DNA of 64,000 nt from Bimuria novae-zelandiae CBS 107.79. Taxonomy: Eukaryota; Ascomycota; Dothideomycetes; Pleosporales; Didymosphaeriaceae. The translations under genes and the position numbers were made by a program. Under the pieces are notes generated by a model. That model did no database searches, was not told the DNA's origin, and saw only the letters and a program-made list of their open reading frames with translations. Each line of letters starts with the position of its first letter. The first letter of the stretch is position 1. This document shows positions 20,653 through 33,049 of this stretch, one piece after another. Location: contig ML976747.1 in NCBI GenBank assembly GCA_010015655.1, forward strand, positions 224,374 through 288,373, in the 5' to 3' direction.

Positions 20653-22445
20653 ATGAAATTCTGGAGGGGCAAGCATGCGATATCCTCCAGCTCATCTAGA
20701 ACTCTTTCAATACTCTGCCGGGGTAAGAACCACTCGTTACCTATTCGAATTAGTAATTAAGTTGTTATAGGCGAGAGAATCAGTCGCGAGGAGCTTTTCA
20801 AATATACGAATGGTCGCTTCTTGGTCAGAGAGAAGGAATTATGCGACCAAAAATATCTGAAATTCGATTTGGACCAGCTCTGCGCTGTAGCCGCCTCTGC
20901 CGGCAGTAGCAAATCGCCTATCCGCACAATTGAGAAAATGGAAGGTGGCTTCAGCAAGGCATTACTCATGAGCAAAGAAGATGGGACGGAGGTCGTTGCT
21001 AAACTCCCCTTCTCTATTGCTGGCCCCCCCCCCCCAGGTACCTAACAGCATCTGAAGCAGCCGTTCTGCAATACCGTACGTCCTCGGTGTTTTAGAACGG
21101 AAAGCTTATGACTGGTTGATGCGTCAATAGTGCATGATCACACCAAAGTTCCGGTCCCCAAAGTCCTGGCATGGAACGCCGACTCTTCGAACCCAGTCGG
21201 TGCCGAATACATCATAATGGAGAAGGCTGTCGGCTGTCAACTGGTCAAGAAATGGGGAGAGATGGAAGATCTGAGTCATTTTGAATTCATCAAAAACCTA
21301 TGCAAGATTGAAGCTGATCTTGCGGCGATTGCTTTCCCGGCAAATGGAAGTCTTTACCTCCGTGAGTCAATGGTGGCCGGCGACAAGTACAAACCTCTAG
21401 CGCCCGAGATGGACCCTTCTGGCCATTTTTGCATCGGGCCGTCTTGCGAGCGGTCATGGTTCGGCAAGGACGAAGCGGAATCTGTACAGGCTCGCTTTGA
21501 CCGAGGGCCATGTGAGTAATACTGGGCCAACTCCCTTTCCTAACTAATAATCATGCCTTATTAGGGCCCACTCTACCTGCTTTTGGCATTGCGCTTGCCG
21601 AACGCGAAATTGCACGTATCGAACAGAATCCCAAAGTTGTACCCTACGGGCCACCACGAGGCTCTACTGAGGAACAACTTGCCGTCTTAAAAATGGCTAA
21701 AGAGGTCTTTTTTAAGATGGACGGGAAGACTCTTCCCGGACGCTTGCCGTGGCCGACCTTGTGGCATACCGACCTACACATGGGAAACATCTACGTTTCT
21801 GATGAAGAGCCTACCCAAATCGTCGCGCTTATTGATTGGCAATCTATCGTGGTCTCGCCTTTGTTTTACCAAGTTCGCTTCCCCGAATTCATAAGCATTG
21901 GCGAGGACTACGAGCTTGGGTCCGAGATACCAACGCTCCCGGAGAACATCGACGAAATGGACGACGACGATCAAGCGATTCTCAGGTTCAAACACAAACA
22001 AACAATGATGGGCAAGGCTTACGAGGCTGTCAGCGGTTTCAAAAACAAGAATGTCTTCAAATCTATACGTCTTCCTCCCCTTTTCCGACAACTCTTTCTC
22101 CGTTGCGGGGAAGCGTGGGAAGAGAGTATTGTACCTCTTCGTGTTTGCCTGATTGCAATAGCCGACGTATGGAAAGAAGCTGGGTTTTCCGGCGACTGCC
22201 CATGCAATTTCAGCAAGGATGAGATTGAAAAGTATCAGCATGAATTTCAAGAATACCGGGACCACCACAAGATCTATGAGCTCGCCCGGGAATATCTTGG
22301 TACTGATACCGACGGCTGGATTGCCCCTGATGATGACTTTGAGGAAAAGCAGCAACGGAATAAGGAACTCCTTGAAATTTGCATAGCTCACTGTGCAGAG
22401 TATGGTAAATCGGCTGAAGAGATGCGGAAGATATGGCCGTACTAA
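20653..22445 (+). pseudogene. AIM9-like aminoglycoside/choline-kinase-fold phosphotransferase, frameshifted in a C12 run
   Basis: The inferred exons are 20653-20722, 20771-21075, 21131-21511 and 21565-22445, with introns of 48, 55 and 53 bp, all GT-AG. The protein would be about 545 residues of the AIM9/APH family, whose yeast member affects mitochondrial inheritance. The basic, serine-rich N-terminus could be a mitochondrial presequence. Motifs are ELFKYTNGRFLV, KMEGGFSKALL (nucleotide-binding loop), VAKLPF (lysine), EYIIMEKA (hinge), LWHTDLHMGNIYV (catalytic H-x-D-x-H-x-x-N) and LIDWQ (metal-binding Asp). The frames before and after C-run 21024-21035 (12 C) disagree by one base: the frame entering it ends GPPPPGT-stop, while the frame leaving it continues YLTASEAAVLQY. 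One base more (13) or two fewer (10) would join them. It is either a disabled allele or a homopolymer read error. Confidence 0.82.
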
Positions 22446-22760
22446 TGAGGGTTTGGGCGTTTCTCTCTGTTCATGACGCAAGTTCAAGAGCTCATCAAGG
22501 GCAAAAATGTGACAGTGCTATCAAGAAGTCTCGAGTTGTGACTGGAAGTGATTTTGCATAGGACGTTAACGCAAGATTCATACATTCCTTCGACTACAAT
22601 GGACCGTAGGTGCAAGAGCACTACATCTTACGCTACATACACTAAAATCTCTGTTCATCCGTCAACCAGCAGCGGGGAAAATATCGTCGTGGCTTCGTCA
22701 AAAGAAATCTAGAGGATCCGTCAGCGCCTTTCAGACTTATAAGAAGGATCTCTTTACCTC

Positions 22761-23122
22761 TTAGCCAATCTTCGACTTGTACTGGGTGGTCACACTCTTG
22801 AACATGTTTTGAACCGCCTCCTCCTGTTTATCCTCCGGGGTGTTGATATCGATCTCGGCAGACGCAACGTTGGCATGGGTTCCTTTCCTGTTGCTGATGT
22901 ACTCCTTGAGGCGGCGCTCTACACCTGGGAGTTGACTTGTAGGTTGACCTTCTTTTTTCCGTTCACCACCTCTCCAGAATCATAGCGCAATTGGAGCGCT
23001 GCGTCGTTCTTCCCCGTCTTTGACGGGAAGATACGCCCTCCAGGGGTTTGCAGCTGGAAGAATTTCTTCCAGCTCTTCGTCTTAATGATATTATCGTGGA
23101 GCTCCTTGAGGACTTTCGACAT
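22761..23122 (-). pseudogene. small conserved-looking unknown protein gene, apparent one-base frameshift
   Basis: From ATG 23122 (context CCAAGATGTC) the frame encodes KVLKELHDNIIKTKSWKKFF, then RIFPSKTGKNDAALQLRY, then GKKKVNLQVNSQ, and stops at once near 22931. An overlapping frame continues from there as GVERRLKEYISNRKGTHANV and ends KSVTTQYKSKIG-TAA at 22761-22763. The two halves match in composition and join at a GG that would have to be GGG. No intron of plausible length fits the junction. The intact product would be about 120 residues, soluble, charged and without a signal peptide. I do not recognise the family. The gene converges with the phosphotransferase, with 315 bp of featureless sequence between them. 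Confidence 0.6.
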
Positions 23123-23544
23123 CTTGGAAATATATGAGTGTGTTTGAAATGACGTCGGGTTTGCGACTAGTGTTTTCGATCTAGGACAACACGGTAAGGA
23201 AATTTCGATGAGCAACAAGAGTTCGACTGACCTGGTACTAGGTTCGATAGATAGGATGGGCTCAAAGGCTCATCACAAATTGCTTTGTGACGAACATTTA
23301 TACCAGTAACCGGACGAGAATTAGCCCAACTCTACGCGCCAGGAGGTCAGCAGCAGAACAAGACGATTGACGGGGCATCTCCCTTCATGCCCAACTGGCT
23401 CCCTCTGTCTAGTCCTCTGTTGGCTCTGCGAATTCGGTGTGGCACAGCTTCACGATGAGGCCAAAACTGAGGCAGCAGGGCGGTTCCCATGCAGCGGCTA
23501 ACGTCAAATGGTGATTTGCCGCGGCTACTCCAATATCATCGATT
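23123..23544. other. upstream flank of the small gene, no gene seen
   Basis: Normal-composition sequence between the small gene and the 3' tail of the right LINE. No open frame or repeat worth naming was found. It probably holds the promoter of the minus-strand gene. Confidence 0.5.
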
Positions 23545-26500
23545 TATTTATTTATTACGCCCGGCTCACTCGCCTAAAGGGCCTTTTACGCTAACTATAT
23601 ACTAGAGCTTATAATAGTAACCTAACTCCCTTTATGCCTTCCAGATAACCGTCCTTACATTTATTCTTTTTAACTTTATAGATCTAAAGTTTTTTTTTAA
23701 AGAGTTAGTAGCTAGTTATCTTAAGGCTATTTTTAAGTATTTAATATTTTTTTTTATAAATAAAGTAAAATATATTTAATATAAGGGTTAGTCTTTTCCT
23801 TTTACGTTTTACTTATTATTTTTAGGCGTTTTATTACTATTACGTATTAAATTATTGCTTTTACTACCTTTATACTTAGTATTTATATTTTTGCTAAGTT
23901 TATCTTTACTTTCTTTTTAAAGTAAAATAAAAAACTTTCCTTTAGCGTGTATAATTACTTTAGTATTTATTTTCTAAGCGTGTTTTATTAAGCGTATTAA
24001 AAGTAAAAGTGCTTAGGTATTTTTATATAATTATAAGTACATGCCCTAAAATCTACTACTTTAATTTCGTAGAAATATACGTTTAGCTATATTATCCTTA
24101 TATAAAGCTGTACTAACACTATTACCTCTTATTTACTAAGGTTATTATATAACTTACGGGTGTGTTATTCTAGTAGTGCTATATCTATTCGCTTGCTATA
24201 TGCTCCTGTGTTATTTAGTAAAGTCATTTTTACTTATACTTTTACTATTATTGTGTTAATAATAGTTAATTTAGCTTAAAGCTAATATATAGACAGCGTC
24301 CTGTCCTCCTGCATAGTCCTCTTTGGTACTCTTTTTACTTTATCTATAAGGATATTACTACATTTTACTATAATCTATATAAGATCTACTTTGTTTTCTA
24401 ACCTTTCTAGGTCCTAGATTATAGAGTAGATTCATTAAATAATATATTATTCTAATTATCTTTTTAGCTAGTAAACTACCTAATAGACGGCTAGGTTTTT
24501 TTTTTTTAAAAACAATTATAATTTACCTATAATATAGAGTCCTTAGAGCTTTTAGTACTCCTATAATAGTAAATAGTTTTATTATATAAGGGTTTTGCTC
24601 TTCCCGTAGGCCTAGAATAATAAATTAGTATAAAATTTATTTACCTTATTATCTTAGGTGTCTAGTATTATCTATATTACTTTAACGTTACTATGGCGCG
24701 CTAACGTGCTATTTATAATATTTATTTTATCCTTTTAGTATAATAGTGCTATAGTATTCTTTAAGTTTATTTCTGCTATTGTTATAATTCGTTTACTCTA
24801 CGGGCTAATTATATAAGGTATAATTATTTTTATATAGCTAGTGTTTATATCTTTATGAGCTAAGGCAATTGTTTAGAAAAATAAAATAAATTTTATAAAT
24901 AGCTTAAAATGTAACTATATTAGCGGGGTTGTCTTAGGCAGGAAGTAGATATTAACCTAACGCTTTATTATTTTAGAGCTATACTACTTTATTACTATAT
25001 ATATACTTACTTTAGCCTCTGCTATTACTATAACTATTATTTAAAAGTAGCTAATAATAGCTTTTACCCCTATCCTCTAAATATTTTAAAATGCTAAGGG
25101 GGTATGCTTAGCTACGTGCTACTATATATATAATGCATAGTCTATAACTAGTACTACTATAGCTCTAAATAGCTATTAAGCTGTCTAAGGTAATAGGTTC
25201 TTTAGCTAAAAAAGTGCTATTACTACTTTTAGTTTTTATATTACTACTCTTACTACATGCTTCTTATATTGGAGCTTTATATCTATAATTATCCTTAAGA
25301 TTTTTATTTTATCTTTTAGCTTAACTTCTTAGCCTTTTACTCTAATTAGTTAGGTAGAGGTCTACCTCTTATTCTGTATAAAATGTATTAGCGTTATTTT
25401 ATCTACCTTAAAAATTATATAACTCCGCTATTCCTAGCTACTTACATGTCTAAAAATCTTTTAAAGACCCTTATAGTTATTTATAGCTAAGTAACCCGTT
25501 ACCTATACGCTAAAGTTATTTATAAATATAATTAATTCCTTATTCTTATTAATCTATTCCTAAACAAGATTAGCGTTAAAGAAGAGAAAAGGATAAGTAA
25601 TAATAATAAGCTTTATAATAGTCTTACCTATAGCAGGTCTCTCCTTTCTAATAATGGTTTATTTATTACTATATTTACTATTTACTTAGAGTGAACGGCG
25701 TCTACTTAAGGCATTAAAATTTAAGGGATCCTTTTAGCATAAAGGTTTTATATTAGTCTGTCTTTATATACACTATTATATATACCTTTAATATTAAACC
25801 TAATAAGGCTAAGCACCTTTCGCTGCCTTTATACTTAATATATATACTTATATAGTAATAGTAACACTTACTTAGCTAAATAATTCTTTCTAGCACTAAA
25901 GTAGTTTGTAAGGAGAAGACTATACTTCTCTACTATATATAATATTCTTTTTATAAGCACCGCTTCTATTATCTTTTTTAGCATTAATAGTAGTAAAAAT
26001 AACTACTAAACTTTTATTTTAGTATAGTTATTCTTTTTAAGCATTTTTGGGTGGATAATCTTAGCGTTTAACTACTAAGTTAGTAATTAGCTCTTATTAA
26101 TAGATGTTTAGAACAGGCGTAATACGTCTTATTTTACTACTAGCTACTTATTTTTATACTGCTGCTAGTAGACTATCTTTACTAGGCGCTTTTTATAGTT
26201 TTGTTTTATTTACTACCTGTTTTATTATTTCGAGATTTAGCAGTAGTATAGGTAGTTACCTTTTTTAGTGTCTCTCTCCCTTTTCCTTAATTATTTTTAG
26301 TAGTAATAAAAAAAAGATAAAAAGTATCTCCTCCACTTACTCTTACGGTCCCTTTATTATAGTTTTATTATTTTTAGTTAAAGGCAGGATTTTACTAAAT
26401 TTAGCTTTTTTACTTAGCTAGAAGTATTTAGTAGCTTTTTATATATTTCTATCTTTTATAAGGAAGTCGTCCTAATAGGACTTTTATTATTACTATACTA

Positions 26501-27803
26501 TATTATAAAACTATTTTACTACCTTTTTTACTTTCCTCTTTATAGCTAAGTTAAGTTAGCTAGCCTAACGTTACGCCCTTGCCTAGTTTCTCTAATATAT
26601 ATATACCCTCTATAGCTAGATTAGATCTAACGTCTCCCACTTTTTTATATATAGTAATAGCTTTATTATTAAGGTAAGGCTATAGACCGCCTTACGTACT
26701 ACTTTTATTAAATAGTTTACTTAATATTAAGTATTCTTTATTACTAGTTTAGAGTATAGTATTTTTATAATTCTTTATTTTTTCTCTTTTTATAATGTAT
26801 TTTTAAAAGGAGCCTTTTTTTAATCCCTCTAAGGCGGTGTGTGCACGTCAAATGTCGTCTCAATCGCGCTGTGATCGAACCCATGGTCAGTCCCGTGTAT
26901 TCTACATCGCATCTGGTCCTCCGCTAGCTCTGTAAACGCAAGCACTAGGTCAATCGTGCTCTCTTAATCTCCGTGGTGCCAGGTCTTTGTGCCGCACGGC
27001 AGCAGGCTTTATAGGTAATAGCCGTCTATTAAGTTAATAATCAGGTCTGTTTCTCCCGTTTGGTGTGCGACCACACCGTCTCCTCCCCACAGTGCGTCGT
27101 GCTGGTTGAAATCGCCAACCAGTAACACATCTGTACGCGTCCGTATACGATTCCGTTATTGCTGGATTAGGCCACGGAGCGTGCTTGTGGCGTCTGCCAG
27201 CGCTCGTGCATTCGTGCCATCTACGTACACAGACACGACTAAGAGGTGTCTATTATAGAGCTATAGTACCGCTGCCATAAGATCTAATAAGTTTACCGCT
27301 ACTTGCTTAGCTTTAATATCTCTACTAATCTATATTATACTTTAAATTAGCTATTTACCCTCTTTTTATATTATTAGTATAAGTTTTATTTAGTTTAAAT
27401 ATTTTATAGGGATCGTAAGTAGCTTACCACTCTTATTTTATTATATATAAAACTCCGCACTCTCTAGCATACTATATTATTATAATTATTTATTATTTAT
27501 TATACTATACTGTACGACTTTTTACTTTTATACATTAAGTTAAAAGGTTTAGAGTAGTTTATTTATTGTAGCTAAGGTGCAGCATTTAGTAATTCTTTAA
27601 AAAAAATTTATAAAGCTTTTTATAAAATATATATTTTAGGATTTTAGCTTAATACTTTTTATAATAACAATCTAGCACTATATATCTTATATAGGTCTAT
27701 TACCTTATGCACGTAAAGGCCTATATCCTAATTACTAATATTTATAGTATTACACGGAACCTACGTAGGGCCTAAACTCCCTAGTGTACGCAGATTCTTA
27801 GAA
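23545..27803 (-). mobile_element. non-LTR retrotransposon (Tad/I-like LINE), right copy, 5'-truncated and RIP-degraded
   Basis: This is the inverted partner of 12912-18205. Its 3' end (minus strand) reads GAGCCGGGCGTAATAAATAA at about 23545-23570. The reverse transcriptase block lies near 25565-25640, and the spared endonuclease patch is at 26830-27265. Similarity to the left copy ends near 27803, equivalent to about 13965 in the left copy, so the 5' 1 kb is absent. That is either the usual LINE 5' truncation or the result of interruption by the adjacent copia element. Confidence 0.83.
26830..27265 (-). pseudogene. LINE endonuclease patch largely spared by RIP (right copy)
   Basis: This is the counterpart of 14487-14928 on the opposite strand, with the same motifs (VILVGDFNQHDALWGG, TWHHGD, STIDLVLA). 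It lacks the first stop of the left copy, reading VVAHQTGE, but shares the second TAA after TWHHGD. Outside the patch the element is heavily mutated. Confidence 0.82.
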
Positions 27804-30800
27804 AGGTGAGTAGTAATTAAGCAAGGGTAGGAGTAACTATCTCACAGGGAAAGGACTATAAACTGTAACATACCCTCCAGCTAGCGTAAACGCCCATGCA
27901 AGGAGTTAATAATAGCTAATTAGTATTAGTATATATAAATACTGTTAAGATTATTGCTATTAGTTTAAGGCAGACCCTTTAAACGTTTAATAATATTTAT
28001 AAGGCTAATTTAGTAGATAAATCTTATAAATTCCTACTTAGGTAGAACCTTTATAAGTCTACTAGCAGGTGTATAGTTAGTAAGGACCTATTAGGTATTA
28101 ATATAAGAGGCTTTAACTTCTTATTAGATTTAGAGCTAGTAGATATTAATATATTTAACCTTTATATAAAGCTTATCTTACTATTTAGTAATAATAGTAA
28201 TAGTCTACTACTTATTATACTAAATAGTAAGTATATAGTTAAACGTAAAGTTAATGCTAGTAAAGAATTACATCTACTTTTTTATCTATAAGGTAGCGAG
28301 TGAGAGTAAGAGTAGCTTAGACTTTATAATAAATTTCATAACTATGCGTTGTACTATTAACTTTTAGTTAATTATTAGTTTCCTAAACTTAAACGTATAA
28401 CCTTAAGAGCTTTAGTAAGGTTTAGGCTTATTAGCGTATAAGGTATTAAATAAACAAAAAAACAGAGGATTATAGTATATTAAATTATTAAAAAATACTT
28501 AGCTATGACCTACGCACTAGTAGAGGCTTTAAGTATAAAAGCCTTTATACTAAGTAGGTAGCGCTAAGTCTGTTAGATCTTTAAGATATAAAACTATCTT
28601 AGATTAGTAAGGTAATAGGCAAAGACGACGTGCGTTTAGGCAACGTTAAGTCTACCTTAAATAGTAATATACGCGAGAGAACTAATAAGTTATTAATAAA
28701 GCTTTATTTAAGTAGTATTTATCATCTTAGTAAACTGAAGTAGCTAGTTTTTTATTAATAGAATATCTAGATCCTTACCTATAGCTTTAATAATATATTA
28801 AGTGTACACCTTGTTAATAAAAGCGTTTTAAATTTACTATATTTTAAAGTTATAGAGCTTAATTGCAAACGATATAGATTCTAAGAAACTAAGAAAGATT
28901 TTTTATAGCTTTAATACTATATAGTTCTTTTATCTCCTTGTTAAAGAACATGTGGAGATAAGCATTAGATTAATAAAATACTATAATAATATTATTAATA
29001 TAAATAAATAGGATACGCAAGCGACTTATATATAAGTAAGAAAAGCCTTTAACTAGTTTTAAGCCTAGCTTAATAAGTTATCGACGTAGTTTATTATACT
29101 ATAGGATTAGTAACTCCTTTAGATCGTACAGGGTGCGGAGTACTAGCATAATCTCTCCTTTAGTATAGTAGAACGCCTTAGGTGTTTTAGCGTATAGTTG
29201 TTAATTAATCTTAGTATTTAGGAAGGTAGTAGGGACGTTATATTACTTTAGCTCTAAACTAAAGTAATTAGAAATTATAATAAGAGCGCGAAAGTTACAA
29301 ATTGTAATCATAATAACATACGTATTATTTATTAAAGCTTGAAATCTTTTTAAATAATAAGTCAAGCCTTAAACTATAAGAGGTATCTAGATTTATTAAT
29401 CTTATAAGTAAATTCTTATATTAATAGTAGCACCTTAGTGCCTATAGTAGTCTTTATTTTTATAGTCTTTTTAAAGACTGTTTTAGCGCGTAAAGCTTAC
29501 TACTTAATTTTTATAGCGCGTTAAACTTAACTACTAAATATATATGTGTTAAGCTACTTTACTACCTTTGGTAAAGGTAGTACATAAAACTAATAGATTC
29601 TTAGTATCTTATCTATAGTAGGTATAGAGTAAATCTTAGTTAAAAATATATAAAGATAGTTAATAAGAGGTATAGCTCCTTGCCTTATAGCGCATACATA
29701 AATTATAAAGTTATTAAAATCTTTCTACTTTTTATAACGTTTACTAGTTATAATTAAGCTTATATTCGTTAAATTTAAATTAACGTCTTATAAAGCATTC
29801 TCGCTGTGTTAGCGATAGTCTTTAAGTGTTTTATTACTTTTAAGAGTCTAAGTGCTTATAGTAATAGTCGTTATAAGTCTAGGAGTAGGTATCTATTATT
29901 ATATTAATTTAACTACGTCGTTATCTTATTTATCCCTTATCTAGGAGCCTTTAGCTTTTAAAGCTAAGGTTATAGGTGTCTCTACTAAGCGGCGACGTTA
30001 ATAAGTAATTAATAAGTCTTTAATATTAATATTATTATATTATTCTTTTAAATATTTAAGTAGTTAAATTATCCCTTTAAGTACTTATTCTAACGCATAC
30101 CTATTTATTTTATTAAAAAAGAGTATAGTCTTAAATATAACGCCGCGGATAATTATAATAGCATATTTTATAAGTAGCTAGATATAAAAGATATTAGTGC
30201 CTAAGTAGCTAATAAGTTAGCTAATAAAAGTGCGTAATTTAAGCTTGTCTGTAGCTCTTAAATCGCGATTATAGACGTAGGCGCGATGCCTAATAGGCCT
30301 TATATAAGTAACAAGTGTCTTTCGTCCCTATACAACCTCGTACGGTGTCTTCCAGCCTAGTACTTTGGTAGGCATACGATTAAGGATGTACGTGGCAGTG
30401 CGATATATCTTATATAATAAACACTTTAGTATATTAGCGTGTATTCGTATAGCACGTGCTTGCTAAGTAAGTACTTGACTAGTGCGTTTAATAAGTCCAT
30501 TTAGCTTTTTTATTTTAGCTAGTGCTAGCTTATATAGCCTCTCTAGCTCTTCCATTATATTAATAAGGTTGTTTCTAGATCCTTTCTTATTATTATATTA
30601 AATAATAATTACGTTAGCGTTATACATGCACTAGATCTTATAAATTAAAGTTATAAGTTAAAGTGATAAATTAGCATATAAGTATTAGATTGTCCTTTCA
30701 CTTAATAGTAGTAATTTTATACTACTTTAAGTACTTATTCATAAAGTGTATGGTGTACTTACTACAGTCGATGCATTCCTCTCCTATAGGAATAATATAG

Positions 30801-32900
30801 GTAATAGCTATTATACGCGGCTTTCTACTAGACGTTTTAAAATAATATAAGTTATTTAAGCTTCAATATATACTTAATAAAGAAAATTAGCGTAGTCTTT
30901 AATTAGCTAAACACCTATAATATTTAATATAAGCTAATTAACTGCTTTCTAGCCTAGATAGCCCTACATCTAATAAGCAATATATTAATTAATAATATTA
31001 ATACGCTTTAGTATGTACAACGGACGATATAATACTCTTAATATACTTAATAATAAGTATAAAAGTAATAATAATAGTTAGCGTAATAGCTTAGTATTAT
31101 TTACCTAGTGTCCTCTATTATACTTAAGTTATATAATAACGTTTAATAGTTAATATATATATAAAATATCTTAGCTAAAGTTAAAATAAATAGACATTAT
31201 ATAATAGCGCGCGGGTCCTAATAAGCTTATAAAGAAGCCTTTAATATATGCGACGCACGTTGGCTCTAGCGTCTATACTCTATATAGTGTATAAGCAATA
31301 AGTTTTATCGTTCCTAAAGCTATAATTAAGATCTAGCTATTATTAACATAAACGTAATAATATTATAAATTATTATTTATCTTCTTTTAGCCATGCTATA
31401 ATTTTATATTAAAAATATAAGTATTCGATCCTAGAATAATAATCTATTAATTAAAAGTCTTAGTCTTATTAATACCATTTTTTAATATTGTTATAAGCTT
31501 TCTTTTTAGCTTAGTGTTATTATATAGCATAATTATATTTAAGTCGTTATTTATTTATTTTTTAAGAGATTCGGGCTCGAGAGAATTTACTTAATTAAGA
31601 CGTACGTATAATAGGCTAATAATTACTATAAATATACTACTATCCTTAGTAAGAGATTAGATATTATTAATTTATAATAATTTATTACCCTAAGGTTATT
31701 AGGCTACTTACGTTATAATAGTAGTCTTAATACGTATATTAATCTTAGGATCCTTTTAAGCTGCTTTAACTTTGCAAGTTATCTTAATAATAGGCTAATA
31801 GTTTTTTAGACATCATAGGTATCGTGGGTTAAGGATACAGTAATTAGCATACTAGTGCTTCTTTCTACATACACAGTTGCCAGATGGTTTGGCTCGGTCA
31901 GGACTGCTCCCACGATTGCCCTTTGTAGGCTGTGAGGCTGGAGTCGTGATCCCAAGCTCAGCAGCAGATACCGCCAGACCTGTCAAGTTTGGCTTGGTAC
32001 AGCGTAGATATATGATTATCTCGGCGACGTAAGTTACTAAAAATAATATTTTATTAGTAGTTCCTCGCACTTTATATTTCAAAATCTTTTATAAATAAAA
32101 AGTAGCGTATTCTTAATTAAATATCTTATAGGTACTAAAGAAATCTTCTTATAATTAATTACTATTTTTTTGGCAAGCTAATACTTTGCCCTAAGCTATA
32201 ATATATACCTAGTTTAATAATTATTACTTAATTTCCTTTATAGCACGTGGCATACTCTTGAAAGTATTATATTTATTAGCTAGCTTGTAATAGCGTGTTA
32301 CGTCTATAAAATAAAAGAACCTTTTAAGGGCAATTAGTTAATTATATAAGGTATTATAATTTTTAATTAAGTGTATATAACATGTATTAATTATCGTACT
32401 AATATTTATTATATTACTATACTATTAGCGCGTAAGTTTTAATTTTTATAAAAGTATGCGTTTCTACTTTGTAACACAGGTTATAGACTCTTCTTAATTT
32501 TCCTTACCTTACTAACTATATTAAAAAAAAATTTAATAAAATGTCGTACTCGCACGAGTCTAATAAACTCTTAGAATTTAAAAATAATATAAGGTTATAA
32601 GTCGTATTAAAAGTTAAAGCTATATTATTTTATAAATACTGCCTTTAGGTAGTGCGCTAGTTATATTTTAGTTTATACTAAGTATAGCTTATAGATTCTT
32701 AAGAAATATTAAGAGCTTATTTAAAAGAAATGTGTAAAAAGCGTCTAAAGCTTTTTCGTACTAAGAAGCTAGCTGCCCGCCTTTAGCGGGAGTTAGTAAA
32801 AGTTAAGGAAAAGAAGCACGCCTATGCTTAGCACAATTTTCGTGTTACTAACGCGATAGAAGCCTTAGAGAAAGAGAAGGGAAAAGAGGATCTAAAAGGT
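27804..32900 (-). mobile_element. Ty1/copia retrotransposon remnant, RIP-degraded
   Basis: On the minus strand a gag zinc-knuckle zone appears at about 31850-32060 (NCVCRKKH, preceded by AELGITTPASQPTKGN), inside a patch of normal composition. The integrase C-terminal region is at about 30240-30430: YRTATYILNRMPTKVLGWKT, PYEVV, then RPIRHRAYVYNRDLRATDKL. Gag lies upstream of integrase, as copia requires. Reverse transcriptase and RNase H should lie between 30.2 and 28.1 kb but are too decayed to show motifs. No LTR pair could be matched. The sequence near 27810-27900 (TAACATACCCTCCAGC) may be an LTR edge. The upper limit is uncertain: 32700-33000 contains lysine-rich coding-like sequence of unclear origin. 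Confidence 0.72.
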
Positions 32901-33049
32901 ATAATTGCTACTAATACTCGCGAACCGTTGCAACTCGCACTTTTAAGGGCTAACTTAAGCTAGTTATAAACTAATTCTTTTTTATTTAATTTTAATCTTT
33001 TTTATCTTTTATTATTTCTTCTTTTTTATGCCAATTTTCTATTTAAGAG

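Noticed and set aside
21024..21060. Reading the C12 region as an intron acceptor (CCCCAG) to avoid a frameshift
   Set aside because: No donor at a workable distance keeps the conserved AKLPF and YLTASEA segments together, so a one-base shift is the simpler explanation.
31852..32082. A 76-codon minus-strand frame that looks like a stand-alone small gene
   Set aside because: It contains the copia gag zinc-knuckle region and continues through stops into further gag-like sequence, so it is part of the retroelement.
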